64,000 nt of DNA from AB-137-C09 sp964458185. Lineage in GTDB: Bacteria; Pseudomonadota; Zetaproteobacteria; Mariprofundales; Mariprofundaceae. The stretch lies in the NCBI GenBank assembly GCA_964458185.1, contig CAYWFG010000004.1, positions 22,130-86,129 on the forward strand. The letters are read 5' to 3'. The notes under the pieces are model-generated. The model ran no database searches and was not told the DNA's origin. It saw only the letters and a program-made list of their open reading frames with translations. The position numbers and the translations under genes were made by a program. Shown one piece after another: positions 53,048 through 61,220 of the stretch (positions are counted from its first letter, which is position 1; every line of letters begins with the position of its first letter).

Positions 53048-53782
53048 ATGACCGATGCCATCCATGTACCTTTTGAATTCAAAGGGTCAGTGTTTTCTTT
53101 ACCTGTGCTTCAATTGCACAGCGATGATTTATTACTGGTTAAACAAGAACTTAGCCGTAGATTGGATGAGTCACAGAAGTTCTTTTTGCATGCGCCGTTG
53201 GTGATTGATTTATCGACCTTATGTGTGCAAGACGATGACGATGTACTTGAGCCTGATATTGATTTTATTCGCCTGATGGTGGTCTTGCGTGATGCTGCCT
53301 TGATGCCAGTGGGTATTATTCACGGCAACAAGGTGATGGAGATGGCAGCCGTTGCAGCGGGGCTGGCTGTTTTACACCCGATGGCACAACATGGAAAAAA
53401 TGAAAAAAAATCCCCCGCACGCCAGATTGAGCCTGCAAAAAAGGTGGCGACCAAAGTGGTCACGCATACGGTTCGTGCAGGGCAACAGGTGTATGCTCAG
53501 GGCGGTGACTTGGTGGTGATGGCAACGGTCAATGCTGGTGCAGAAGTTGCTGCTGATGGTGATGTTCATGTCTATGGTGCATTACGAGGTAGGGCGTTAG
53601 CAGGTGCGCGGGGTGATACAAAGGCATGTATTTTTTCCCATTCTTTTGCTGGCGAAATGTTGGTGATTGCTGGCTTCTACCGTGCGTTTGAAGCAGCATC
53701 ACCCGATGCACAGGGAGCAGCCGTACAGGCTTGGCTAGAAAATGAACGCCTCATGCTTGCGCCCATTGATTGTTTTTCATGA
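53048..53782 (+). CDS. minC: Septum site-determining protein MinC
   Basis: Inhibits FtsZ ring assembly away from midcell. The 244-residue protein has an N-terminal alpha-beta domain (1-100) and a C-terminal right-handed beta-helix (about 140-244) with HVYGALRGRALAGARGD and IFSHSFAGEMLVIAG. A variable linker rich in Lys lies between. It is the first gene of minCDE. Confidence 0.93.
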   Translation: MTDAIHVPFEFKGSVFSLPVLQLHSDDLLLVKQELSRRLDESQKFFLHAPLVIDLSTLCVQDDDDVLEPDIDFIRLMVVLRDAALMPVGIIHGNKVMEMAAVAAGLAVLHPMAQHGKNEKKSPARQIEPAKKVATKVVTHTVRAGQQVYAQGGDLVVMATVNAGAEVAADGDVHVYGALRGRALAGARGDTKACIFSHSFAGEMLVIAGFYRAFEAASPDAQGAAVQAWLENERLMLAPIDCFS

Positions 53783-53786
53783 GGGT

Positions 53787-54602
53787 ATGAACTTGTCAAA
53801 AATCATTGTTGTTACATCGGGTAAGGGTGGCGTGGGTAAAACCACTACCAGCGCGAGCTTTGCTGCAGGACTGGCTTTAAAAGGGCATAAAACAGTCGTG
53901 ATTGACTTTGATGTTGGACTGCGAAACTTAGATTTAATCATGGGTTGTGAGCGTCGCGTCGTCTATGATTTAATTAATGTAATCAATGGTGATGCAAGCT
54001 TAAATCAAGCTCTTATTCAAGACAAACGCTGTGATCAGTTGTATATCTTACCTACGTCCCAAACGCGAGACAAAGATGCTTTAGATAAACAAAGTATTGG
54101 TCGTATCTTGGATGAGTTGCAGCAGCAGTTTGAGTACATCATCTGTGATTCTCCTGCGGGCATTGAACGTGGAGCTTTGATGGCATTGTATTATGCTGAT
54201 GAAGCCATTATCGTGACCAATCCTGAAGTATCATCGGTGCGGGATTCTGATCGTATCTTGGGCATTATTAATTCAAAGTCGAGGCGCGCAGAGCAAGGGC
54301 TTAGCCCCGTGCGTGAGCATTTGTTGATTACCCGTTATATTCCAGAACGGGTTAAAGCTGGCGAAATGTTAGCCTTGGATGATATTCGCGAACTACTGGG
54401 CATCCCCTTGATTGGCGTGATCCCTGAATCTGAATCAGTATTGCAGTCTTCCAATGCTGGTATTCCTGTTATTTTTAATGACCAAGCGCATAGTGGTATG
54501 GCGTATGCTGATTTCATTAATCGGTTTTTAGGAAAAGACTGCCCACTTCGTTTTATTGATGTCGAGAAAAAAAGTTTGTTGCAACGTGTGTTTGGGAGGT
54601 GA
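53787..54602 (+). CDS. minD: Septum site-determining ATPase MinD
   Basis: Membrane-cycling ATPase that recruits MinC. The ATG at 53787 (MNLSKIIVVTSGKGGVGKTT) gives the standard start with the deviant Walker A KGGVGKTTT; a frame reaching 53742 lies inside minC. The downstream family segments are DFDVGLRNLDL, CDSPAGIE and the C-terminal amphipathic helix SLLQRVFGR, which binds membrane. It begins 4 bp after minC. Confidence 0.97.
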   Translation: MNLSKIIVVTSGKGGVGKTTTSASFAAGLALKGHKTVVIDFDVGLRNLDLIMGCERRVVYDLINVINGDASLNQALIQDKRCDQLYILPTSQTRDKDALDKQSIGRILDELQQQFEYIICDSPAGIERGALMALYYADEAIIVTNPEVSSVRDSDRILGIINSKSRRAEQGLSPVREHLLITRYIPERVKAGEMLALDDIRELLGIPLIGVIPESESVLQSSNAGIPVIFNDQAHSGMAYADFINRFLGKDCPLRFIDVEKKSLLQRVFGR

Positions 54603-54605
54603 TAG

Positions 54606-54866
54606 ATGGCGTTGATGGATTACTTTCGGCGATCAACCAAAATAAACAGTGCAACACTTGCCAAAGAACGGTTGAAAATCGTTCTCACCCATGAACGTGG
54701 CGATGACAGTAATCGCGAACCTGAATATTTACCTGCTTTGCGACAAGAGTTGCTTGAAGTCATTAGCAAGCATGCAGGCATTGATTTAAATGAACTTTCA
54801 GTCAAGCTAGACCGTAGACCTGATAAAGAAGTGCTTGAAGTGAACGTGATATTGCCGCGCCATTGA
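54606..54866 (+). CDS. minE: Cell division topological specificity factor MinE
   Basis: Stimulates MinD ATPase and gives the Min oscillation. The 86-residue protein has the membrane-targeting and MinD-binding N-terminus (MALMDYFRR, then ATLAKERLKIVLTHER) and the dimerisation domain. It follows minD by 3 bp. Confidence 0.95.
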   Translation: MALMDYFRRSTKINSATLAKERLKIVLTHERGDDSNREPEYLPALRQELLEVISKHAGIDLNELSVKLDRRPDKEVLEVNVILPRH

Positions 54867-54882
54867 AGATCACCTTACCCCC

Positions 54883-55902
54883 ATGACAAACATACATATT
54901 ATTGCCAGCAATGATGCCTTAACTGAACTGGCGCAAGCAGGTGTTACCCCTGGTTGGTTAACCGCATGGTTGCTAAGCACAGGAAAAAAACGTGTTTTAT
55001 ACCATCATTTGCAAGATGAATCGTGGCAATCGCTGACAGGGGCGCAATTGTTTATTGCCGAACGTCCAGCGTTAATGCCCGTAGCCATGGCACACGGTCG
55101 AAGGTTGGGCGCAGATCGCCAAGGAAAGCTACAAGTGATTGGTGCTGAATGCGAACCATTACAAAACCCCTCCCGAGTATTTTGGCATTACCAACATCAA
55201 GGTGAAACCATTATTTTAATGCCGCTGGGGGATATTGCTCAGCAACGAGTGCAGTGGTTAGCTAAGTTTTCTGATGGCAGTGCTTTTCTTCCTATACATG
55301 TAACCACTGCCCCGACTCATCAAACGGGCGCGCGATTAATGATGCTAGAGCCAAGTTTATATGCCCATGTTGATGATCCTCAAGGGCATCATTTAACGCT
55401 TGATGATGCTGTTTGTTATATTAACCATACAGGAGTGATGCCAGAGTTACAGTTGCAACAATTGTTGATTCAACGGGGGTGGCGATTAAATACTGCTGAA
55501 TCTTGCACCGCAGGGGGCTTTGCCGCACGTTTTTCTCGCATGGCTGGCGCATCAAAGGTATTAGACCGAGCATGGGTAACCTACAGCAACAATGCCAAAC
55601 ACACATGCTTAGGTGTTGCTGAATCACTCATTCAAACCCATGGTGCAGTCAGCGAGCCTGTGGTGCTAGCCATGGCAGAGGCGGCAACTGATGACCATAC
55701 CATGGCAGTAGCCATCAGTGGTATCGCAGGGCCTGATGGTGGCTCAGAAGAAAAACCTGTCGGCACGGTGTGGGCTGCCATTGCCATGCCTCACATGCCA
55801 ACGCGTGCTTTTAAATTGTCGCTAACAGGAAGCAGGACAAGCATTCAGGCGCAAGCTACCCTACAAGTCATGGTCGAGGTCTGTGTGCGTTTGATGGTGT
55901 GA
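54883..55902 (+). CDS. CinA-like protein: intact PncC domain with a degenerate N-terminal half
   Basis: A 339-residue protein. The C-terminal 155 residues are a clear CinA C-terminal (PncC, nicotinamide-nucleotide amidase) domain with AESCTAGGFAARFSR and GIAGPDGGSEEKPVGT. The N-terminal 180 residues should be a molybdopterin-binding-like (MoCF) domain by length, but its conserved GDE and GGLGPT motifs are missing; only faint echoes such as GETIILMPLGD are visible. So it may be an amidase with a redesigned or decayed N-terminus. It starts 16 bp after minE. Confidence 0.8.
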   Translation: MTNIHIIASNDALTELAQAGVTPGWLTAWLLSTGKKRVLYHHLQDESWQSLTGAQLFIAERPALMPVAMAHGRRLGADRQGKLQVIGAECEPLQNPSRVFWHYQHQGETIILMPLGDIAQQRVQWLAKFSDGSAFLPIHVTTAPTHQTGARLMMLEPSLYAHVDDPQGHHLTLDDAVCYINHTGVMPELQLQQLLIQRGWRLNTAESCTAGGFAARFSRMAGASKVLDRAWVTYSNNAKHTCLGVAESLIQTHGAVSEPVVLAMAEAATDDHTMAVAISGIAGPDGGSEEKPVGTVWAAIAMPHMPTRAFKLSLTGSRTSIQAQATLQVMVEVCVRLMV

Positions 55903-56032
55903 TTTTCTGCTGCCTTTTGCCACAATAACCGATCAAAGCCCACCGCCACCATAGCAAAACCTTGTAACTGCATGCTATCGCCATATTTTTTTGTCCCGTC
56001 TTAAAAGGGAAACCCTGTTTTGTATTATCTCG

Positions 56033-56878
56033 CTAACGCTCCCGTGGATGAAAGCGAATATCATTGCTTTTGAAAACAGCATACTGCTCTCTTGGTAGCG
56101 TGAAAGGTGCTGCGGCGCGAATGGCAGCGACTAAGGTTTGATCCAAACTTTGGATGCCTGATGTCTCTAGTATGGTAATCCGTCGAATATCACCATTGCG
56201 TTGAAGTTCTACCCGTACCAACGGATTTCGCACGCCAGCGGGCAATCCACGGGGGACTGTCCAATGCTTTTGTACTGCCGCTTGCATCATGGCAATATAA
56301 CGATCCAATTCACGGCTAGAGAGTTGATGCCTTACGAGTTCTACACGGTCAATTTTAGGCGCAGCCTTCTTTTGTTGATGGTTTCGTTTGGAGGCTGTCG
56401 GTGCAAAGGGGTTTTCTGTTACGGTTGATGGCTTAGGCTTTGATGGTTTAGGTGATGCCTTTGGTTTGGCTTTTGGCGTTGATTTTTTAGGCTCAGGCTT
56501 GGGTGGCGGGGCTTTTTTGGGAGCAATGGGCTTGGGTGGTTCAGGGGTTGGCGGAACAATTTTTGGCACTATCGGTTTCACAGGTGCTGGTGTTTTTTTA
56601 ACGGGCGTTGGCTCGGTAGGTTTGGGTGTTTTAGGGGTAGGTTTAGGCGTTGGTTTGATGGGTGCTTCGGGGCGTTGAAGCTTCGCCAGTTCTTGAGCAG
56701 TAATCATATTGATTTCAATGCGTTTTAATGGTTTTTTTTGTGGTTCAGTAGGGTACAAGGCAAACAATACAAAACTACTGATGACTAGCACATGCAATGC
56801 CAGTGCAAACAGTATATCACTATCAATCACATCATAAGAAGAGCTATTGTCTTCTTGCTTTACGGTAGCATCTGTCAT
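56033..56878 (-). CDS. tolA: TolA/TonB-type envelope-spanning protein
   Basis: A 281-residue protein with a cytoplasmic tail, one membrane helix (about 24-42), a long Pro/Lys-rich spacer (about 75-175) and a C-terminal TonB-like domain (MMQAAVQKHWTVPRG ... VRVELQRNGDI). It transmits proton-motive energy from TolQR to the outer membrane. It follows the tolR gene by 5 bp. tolB and pal, normally next, are missing, and the convergent CinA-like gene lies 130 bp away. Confidence 0.85.
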   Translation of the reverse strand: MTDATVKQEDNSSSYDVIDSDILFALALHVLVISSFVLFALYPTEPQKKPLKRIEINMITAQELAKLQRPEAPIKPTPKPTPKTPKPTEPTPVKKTPAPVKPIVPKIVPPTPEPPKPIAPKKAPPPKPEPKKSTPKAKPKASPKPSKPKPSTVTENPFAPTASKRNHQQKKAAPKIDRVELVRHQLSSRELDRYIAMMQAAVQKHWTVPRGLPAGVRNPLVRVELQRNGDIRRITILETSGIQSLDQTLVAAIRAAAPFTLPREQYAVFKSNDIRFHPRER

Positions 56879-56883
56879 GTTGT

Positions 56884-57300
56884 TTATTGGATAGGTTCGG
56901 TGACCAAACCGACTTTATTGATGTTTGCCTGCTCCAATTGACTCATAATTTTTGCAATCAACTCATACGGCGTTTTGGCATCACCTCGAATATAAATTGG
57001 CATATCTGTTTTATTTTTACGAATGGCTAAAATACGTGCGGTTAATGATTCCAGTGTTATTTTCTTTTTTTGCAAAAAAACATCGCCATTGCTGCGAATA
57101 GTGACCACCAGAGGCTCAATATTTTGTTGCATCGCTGCTGATTTGGCATCAGGTAAATCGACATTCACCCCTTGCGTCAGCAAGGGTGCAGTGACCATAA
57201 AAATAATTAACAATACCAACATCACATCCACCAATGGGGTGACGTTTATTTCTCCCATGGGTTCGATATCTTTACCCCATTTGCTTTGTCCTGCCCACAT
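56884..57300 (-). CDS. tolR: TolR (ExbD/TolR family)
   Basis: Proton-channel component of the Tol complex, 138 residues. A short cytoplasmic N-terminus is followed by the single membrane helix with the proton-carrying Asp25 (TPLVDVMLVLLIIFM) and a periplasmic domain. It sits between tolQ (2 bp) and tolA (5 bp). An ExbD role is possible, but the operon form favours Tol. Confidence 0.9.
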   Translation of the reverse strand: MWAGQSKWGKDIEPMGEINVTPLVDVMLVLLIIFMVTAPLLTQGVNVDLPDAKSAAMQQNIEPLVVTIRSNGDVFLQKKKITLESLTARILAIRKNKTDMPIYIRGDAKTPYELIAKIMSQLEQANINKVGLVTEPIQ

Positions 57301-57302
57301 AA

Positions 57303-57992
57303 TTAATCCTGAATATGGCGTGCCATAATATTGAGAAACTCTGATGAGAATTGCTCCATATTCGCAGCCATGCGTTTAAGGTCAGAAGTGAAATGATTGT
57401 AAGCGACCACCGCAGGGATAGCAGCAATCAAGCCAAAAGCCGTTGCCACCAAAGCTTCAGCAATACCGGGGGCAACAGCAGTGAGCGACGTGTTTTGCGT
57501 CATGGCAATGCCCTGAAACGCGGTAACAATCCCCCAGACAGTGCCGAATAAACCAATAAATGGCGAGGTTGAACCCACCGTAGCAAGAAACGATAAATGC
57601 CGTGATAGATGTTCCATCTCGCGGGAAAAGGCTGCATCTAAGGAACGCCGCACACCATCAAGACCGCCTGCGGCAACGATTTTCCCTGCTTGAATGCTGC
57701 GCGCATCTTTGCGGTGGCGCAGGTATTCACGGTAGCCTGATTGAAAAATATTAGGCAATGGACTGTTGTCATACATTTGAGGGATGCCTGCCAGCAAGGT
57801 ATCCATATCGGAACCACCCCAAAAATTTTCAGCAAACATGGCAGCTTCTTTTTTTGCCTTGGTGTAGCTTCGCCACTTGTTAAAAATGACTGCCCAAGAA
57901 GCAACCGATAAACCAATCAACAGTATCAACACCCCTTTGACGACAGGACCAGCACCAAGAATTAAAACCCAAATACTTAATTGCTCTGGCAT
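57303..57992 (-). CDS. tolQ: TolQ (MotA/TolQ/ExbB proton channel family)
   Basis: A 229-residue inner-membrane protein with three helices: residues about 13-38, and the pair near 130-195 with the family motif FIGLFGTVWGIVTAFQGI. With TolR it forms the proton-driven motor of the Tol system, which constricts the outer membrane at division. TAGGAG precedes the ATG. The ybgC gene usually upstream is at 26.6 kb. cbiX is divergent, 78 bp away. Confidence 0.93.
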   Translation of the reverse strand: MPEQLSIWVLILGAGPVVKGVLILLIGLSVASWAVIFNKWRSYTKAKKEAAMFAENFWGGSDMDTLLAGIPQMYDNSPLPNIFQSGYREYLRHRKDARSIQAGKIVAAGGLDGVRRSLDAAFSREMEHLSRHLSFLATVGSTSPFIGLFGTVWGIVTAFQGIAMTQNTSLTAVAPGIAEALVATAFGLIAAIPAVVAYNHFTSDLKRMAANMEQFSSEFLNIMARHIQD

Positions 57993-58070
57993 GTGTGATA
58001 CTCCTACGGATGTTCATTGTAATGTTGCGCAGCCTGATAGTTCAAAATAATTTGGCAAGAAAGGAGCAGT

Positions 58071-58829
58071 ATGCATACACAAATAACAACGGTTTTGCTT
58101 GTGGCGCATGGTTCACGAAGGGAAGATGGCAATGATGCTGCGCAGCAGTTTTCGACCTTGTTTCAAGAGAAGTTTCCACGCTACCGCACTATGCTTGCTT
58201 TTCTTGAATTTTCTCATCCACGATTGGATGAAGCTTTAAATCAAGCTGGCAACGAATCAACGGCGGTGATTATTGTTCCTTTAATGCTGGGGGCGGCAGG
58301 GCATGTGAAACGGGATATTCCTCACTATGTTGCGGCTGCAAGACGCTGTTATCTTGATGTTGTCTTTACAATCAGCCAGCATTTGGGGGCAGAATATGAG
58401 GTATTGCAGGCTTTGTTGCAACAACTAAAACAAGTTGTCCCCGCTATCAACCCATCCACTGCTGCGGTATTGTTGGCGCGTGGTTCATCGAACATGGTGG
58501 CAAACAGCGAACTTGAAAAGATGGCGCGTTGGATTTTTGAATCTTGCGACTGTAATATGGTTGATATTGCCTTTAGCGGCTTAACCACCCCTTCGCTTGA
58601 AACAGTGGTGCAACGTCAATTATCTACGGGCATAGCACGCATTGTTATCATCCCTTATTACTTATTTACAGGGGTATTGATGGCGCGTATTGTTTTGCAG
58701 GTAAAACAACTGAGTATTGCACACCCCACAATGCTGTTTGATGTAACCGATGCCATCGGTATGAGCGATTTTATTTTGGCTTTGGTTCACCGTCGTATTA
58801 CTGAATGTTTAACACTGGAGAAGAGATGA
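58071..58829 (+). CDS. cbiX: Sirohydrochlorin chelatase (CbiX family)
   Basis: Inserts cobalt or iron into sirohydrochlorin for cobalamin or siroheme. The 252-residue protein has two tandem chelatase-like halves. The first has the catalytic histidines in VAHGSRRED and LGAAGHVKRD; the second starts LLARGSSN, where the histidine is replaced. AGGAG precedes the ATG. It overlaps the globin gene by 4 bp. No other tetrapyrrole genes except hemJ are in the window. Confidence 0.88.
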   Translation: MHTQITTVLLVAHGSRREDGNDAAQQFSTLFQEKFPRYRTMLAFLEFSHPRLDEALNQAGNESTAVIIVPLMLGAAGHVKRDIPHYVAAARRCYLDVVFTISQHLGAEYEVLQALLQQLKQVVPAINPSTAAVLLARGSSNMVANSELEKMARWIFESCDCNMVDIAFSGLTTPSLETVVQRQLSTGIARIVIIPYYLFTGVLMARIVLQVKQLSIAHPTMLFDVTDAIGMSDFILALVHRRITECLTLEKR

Positions 58830-59254
58830 AACAATCCCTGTTTGATGCCATGGGTGGTTTAGCAGTCATGGATCGGGTTCATCGTGATTTTTATGATCGC
58901 GTTTATGCCCACCCGTGGTTGGGGCAGTTTTTTATGGGGCATGATCAACGCGCTATTGAATTGCGTCAAACGCAATTCATGGCAGAAAAGATGGGCTCAA
59001 AAGCACCTTACCCTGGGCGTGAATTACCTGTTGCCCATCGTCGTATGTATATCACGGTGGAATTGTTAGCAACAAGACAGGAATTGTTACGACAAGCACT
59101 TGAACAAGAAGGGCTTGCCAGTGATTTAATCACACGTTGGTTAAAAATTGATCGCGCCTTTTGGGGGAAGATCAAAAAAGATTCGTTGGATGCATTTAAT
59201 GCCCTTGATTTAAAGTATGAAAAACCATTGATTGTGGAAAAACCTGCGCCGTAG
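58826..59254 (+). CDS. Truncated hemoglobin-like globin
   Basis: A 142-residue protein. The start at 58826 (MKQSLFDAMGG) overlaps the cbiX stop as ATGA and has GGAG upstream. The 2-on-2 globin pattern is visible: FYDRVYAHPWLGQFF at the B/E region and the probable proximal histidine in LPVAHRRM. It may bind O2 or NO. Its coupling to a chelatase gene may ease heme or siroheme supply, but that is inference. Confidence 0.85.
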   Translation: MKQSLFDAMGGLAVMDRVHRDFYDRVYAHPWLGQFFMGHDQRAIELRQTQFMAEKMGSKAPYPGRELPVAHRRMYITVELLATRQELLRQALEQEGLASDLITRWLKIDRAFWGKIKKDSLDAFNALDLKYEKPLIVEKPAP

Positions 59255-59265
59255 GAGCGATAATC

Positions 59266-60183
59266 ATGAACGATAATACCACTCTTGTATTCCATCAAAT
59301 AGAGCAACAGTTATTGCGCGCCCTTGCAGGGAAGAAAGACGCTGTTCGTGCTATTCTCATTTGCCTGTTGGCAAAGGGACACGTATTGATCGAAGATGTA
59401 CCGGGGGTGGGAAAAACGACGCTGGCACAAGCCTTGGCAGCCAGCCTAGACAGTGACTTTGGGCGGATTCAATTTACGGCTGATTTATTACCTGCCGATA
59501 TTGTTGGTGTAGAGATTTATAACCCCAATAAACAGTCATTCACCTTTCATGCGGGGCCTATTTTTCATCATATTGTACTCGCTGATGAAATTAACCGTGC
59601 CACACCCAAAGCGCAATCGGCATTGCTGGAAGCGATGGCTGAAGGGCAGGTGAGTATTGAACGAGAGACGCACCTTTTACCGCAACCATTCTTTGTCATT
59701 GCCACACAAAATCCACAAGAGCATTTAGGCACGTTTCCTTTGCCTGAATCACAGTTGGATCGCTTTTTTATGCGTATTGCGATTGGTTACCCTGATCGTG
59801 CATCGGAACGGCTTATTTTGCTGGGCGAAGCAGGGCGAGAGCAATTGCATAATTTTATCCCAATCGCTAATTGGCAACAAGTAACAGCAGCGCGGAAGGC
59901 GATTGCTGCGATGCCCGTGAGTGAACCTTTAATGGACTATATTTTAACATTGCTCGAAAAAACACGCCACCGTGACTGGCTAACCCAAGGCGTATCACCA
60001 CGGGCAGGGCGTGATGTATTGCGCGCAGCACAAGCCAATGCATGGTTGAATCAGTATGATTATGTGTCAGCCGCTGATGTACAACAAGTATGGTTGCCAA
60101 CGCTCGCTCATCGCGTGATTGCACAAGGCGATGCCTCAGCAGCGTTACAACAAATTATAGAACACGTTCCTGTTCCTGCCTGA
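59266..60183 (+). CDS. MoxR-family AAA+ ATPase
   Basis: A 305-residue AAA+ chaperone with Walker A EDVPGVGKTTLAQ near residue 45, Walker B LADEINRATPKAQ near 105, and the FALPESQLDRFFMR-type sensor region (here PLPESQLDRFFMR). MoxR ATPases help mature partner proteins, typically with DUF58 and transglutaminase proteins as here. GGAG precedes the ATG. Its stop overlaps the DUF58 start (TGATG). Confidence 0.93.
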   Translation: MNDNTTLVFHQIEQQLLRALAGKKDAVRAILICLLAKGHVLIEDVPGVGKTTLAQALAASLDSDFGRIQFTADLLPADIVGVEIYNPNKQSFTFHAGPIFHHIVLADEINRATPKAQSALLEAMAEGQVSIERETHLLPQPFFVIATQNPQEHLGTFPLPESQLDRFFMRIAIGYPDRASERLILLGEAGREQLHNFIPIANWQQVTAARKAIAAMPVSEPLMDYILTLLEKTRHRDWLTQGVSPRAGRDVLRAAQANAWLNQYDYVSAADVQQVWLPTLAHRVIAQGDASAALQQIIEHVPVPA

Positions 60184-61220
60184 TGGCTTATGATCCTGCT
60201 GATCTTCGGCTGCCACCGTGGTTGATTCACCTGCTGGATCGCTTGGTTGCCGTCACTCTACCGCTCGGTTGGGGCTGGCGTATTGGGCTTACACGCCCCG
60301 GTGCTATGTTATTGGCTTCTGTTCTTGGTGTTTGGGCGGCAGCTTTTTATTCGGCAAATAATTTATTGTATTTATGCGGTGCTATGTTGTTGCTCATTGC
60401 GTTGGGTAGCATGGTACAGGGGGTAAATATATTGCGTCATATCCCTAAAGTTTCTTCCGCTATCCCATCATACATTGAGGCAAAAACGCCGTGGATTGTG
60501 CATCAAGAAATAACATCGAGCGGTAACAGTATTGGCTTAACAGATATTACCATTGCCAAAGCCTATGATGATGGTGCATTGGCGTTGCAATGGTGGTGCA
60601 ATGGTACACAAGCATGGTTGCGTGGTCGGATTAATGGCAGAGAACGTGGTGTTATTGTCGTCAATGGATTGAGTTATTGTTCGTCAGCACCCATAGGTTT
60701 ATGGAATATGCATGCCTACCGTTCTGTTGCATTAAACATTGCTGTATTGCCTGTCCCCATGCCATGGCCCCAAGGTTATGAGCAAAGTGAACACAGCGAT
60801 AAAACACAGGCGCGAGAAGGGGATGATTTTCATGATTTACGTAGTTATATTGCAGGTGATTCACCCTCGCGTATTCATTGGCGAAAAGCAGGCAGCAACC
60901 TGCATGATTGGCGAGTAAAACGTTTTGCTGAACACGATACCCCGCATGAAGCTGCCACGCTGGTGGTTGATCTGCGCATGCCTACGCATGGCAAGGCAAC
61001 AGCATTTGAACATTTATTAGGCATGGCATGGGGATGGTTTAAACATCATCTAGACAATCATCTTGCCATTGAAGCGATTATTATTGGGCAATTCCATTAC
61101 CCCTGTCAAACCTCTGCTGAACAACAAGCATGCCGCATGGCTTTGGCAACCGCAATACCAGAAACGACAGCACCCAAGCAGCAGCAAGGGCTTTATTTAT
61201 CGTTGATTGAGTCGCCATGA
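60183..61220 (+). CDS. DUF58-domain membrane protein
   Basis: A 345-residue protein with a cytoplasmic N-terminus, two close membrane helices (about residues 40-80) and a DUF58 domain with REGDDFHDLRSYIAGDSPSRIHWRK near 215, the family hallmark. It starts at ATG 60183, overlapping the moxR stop. Between moxR and the transglutaminase gene it forms the common moxR-DUF58-tgpA arrangement; its exact function is unknown. Confidence 0.9.
   Translation: MAYDPADLRLPPWLIHLLDRLVAVTLPLGWGWRIGLTRPGAMLLASVLGVWAAAFYSANNLLYLCGAMLLLIALGSMVQGVNILRHIPKVSSAIPSYIEAKTPWIVHQEITSSGNSIGLTDITIAKAYDDGALALQWWCNGTQAWLRGRINGRERGVIVVNGLSYCSSAPIGLWNMHAYRSVALNIAVLPVPMPWPQGYEQSEHSDKTQAREGDDFHDLRSYIAGDSPSRIHWRKAGSNLHDWRVKRFAEHDTPHEAATLVVDLRMPTHGKATAFEHLLGMAWGWFKHHLDNHLAIEAIIIGQFHYPCQTSAEQQACRMALATAIPETTAPKQQQGLYLSLIESP

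Noticed and set aside
56388..56678. A glycine-rich plus-strand frame
   Set aside because: Antisense of the Pro/Lys-rich spacer of TolA; glycine arises from complementing proline codons.
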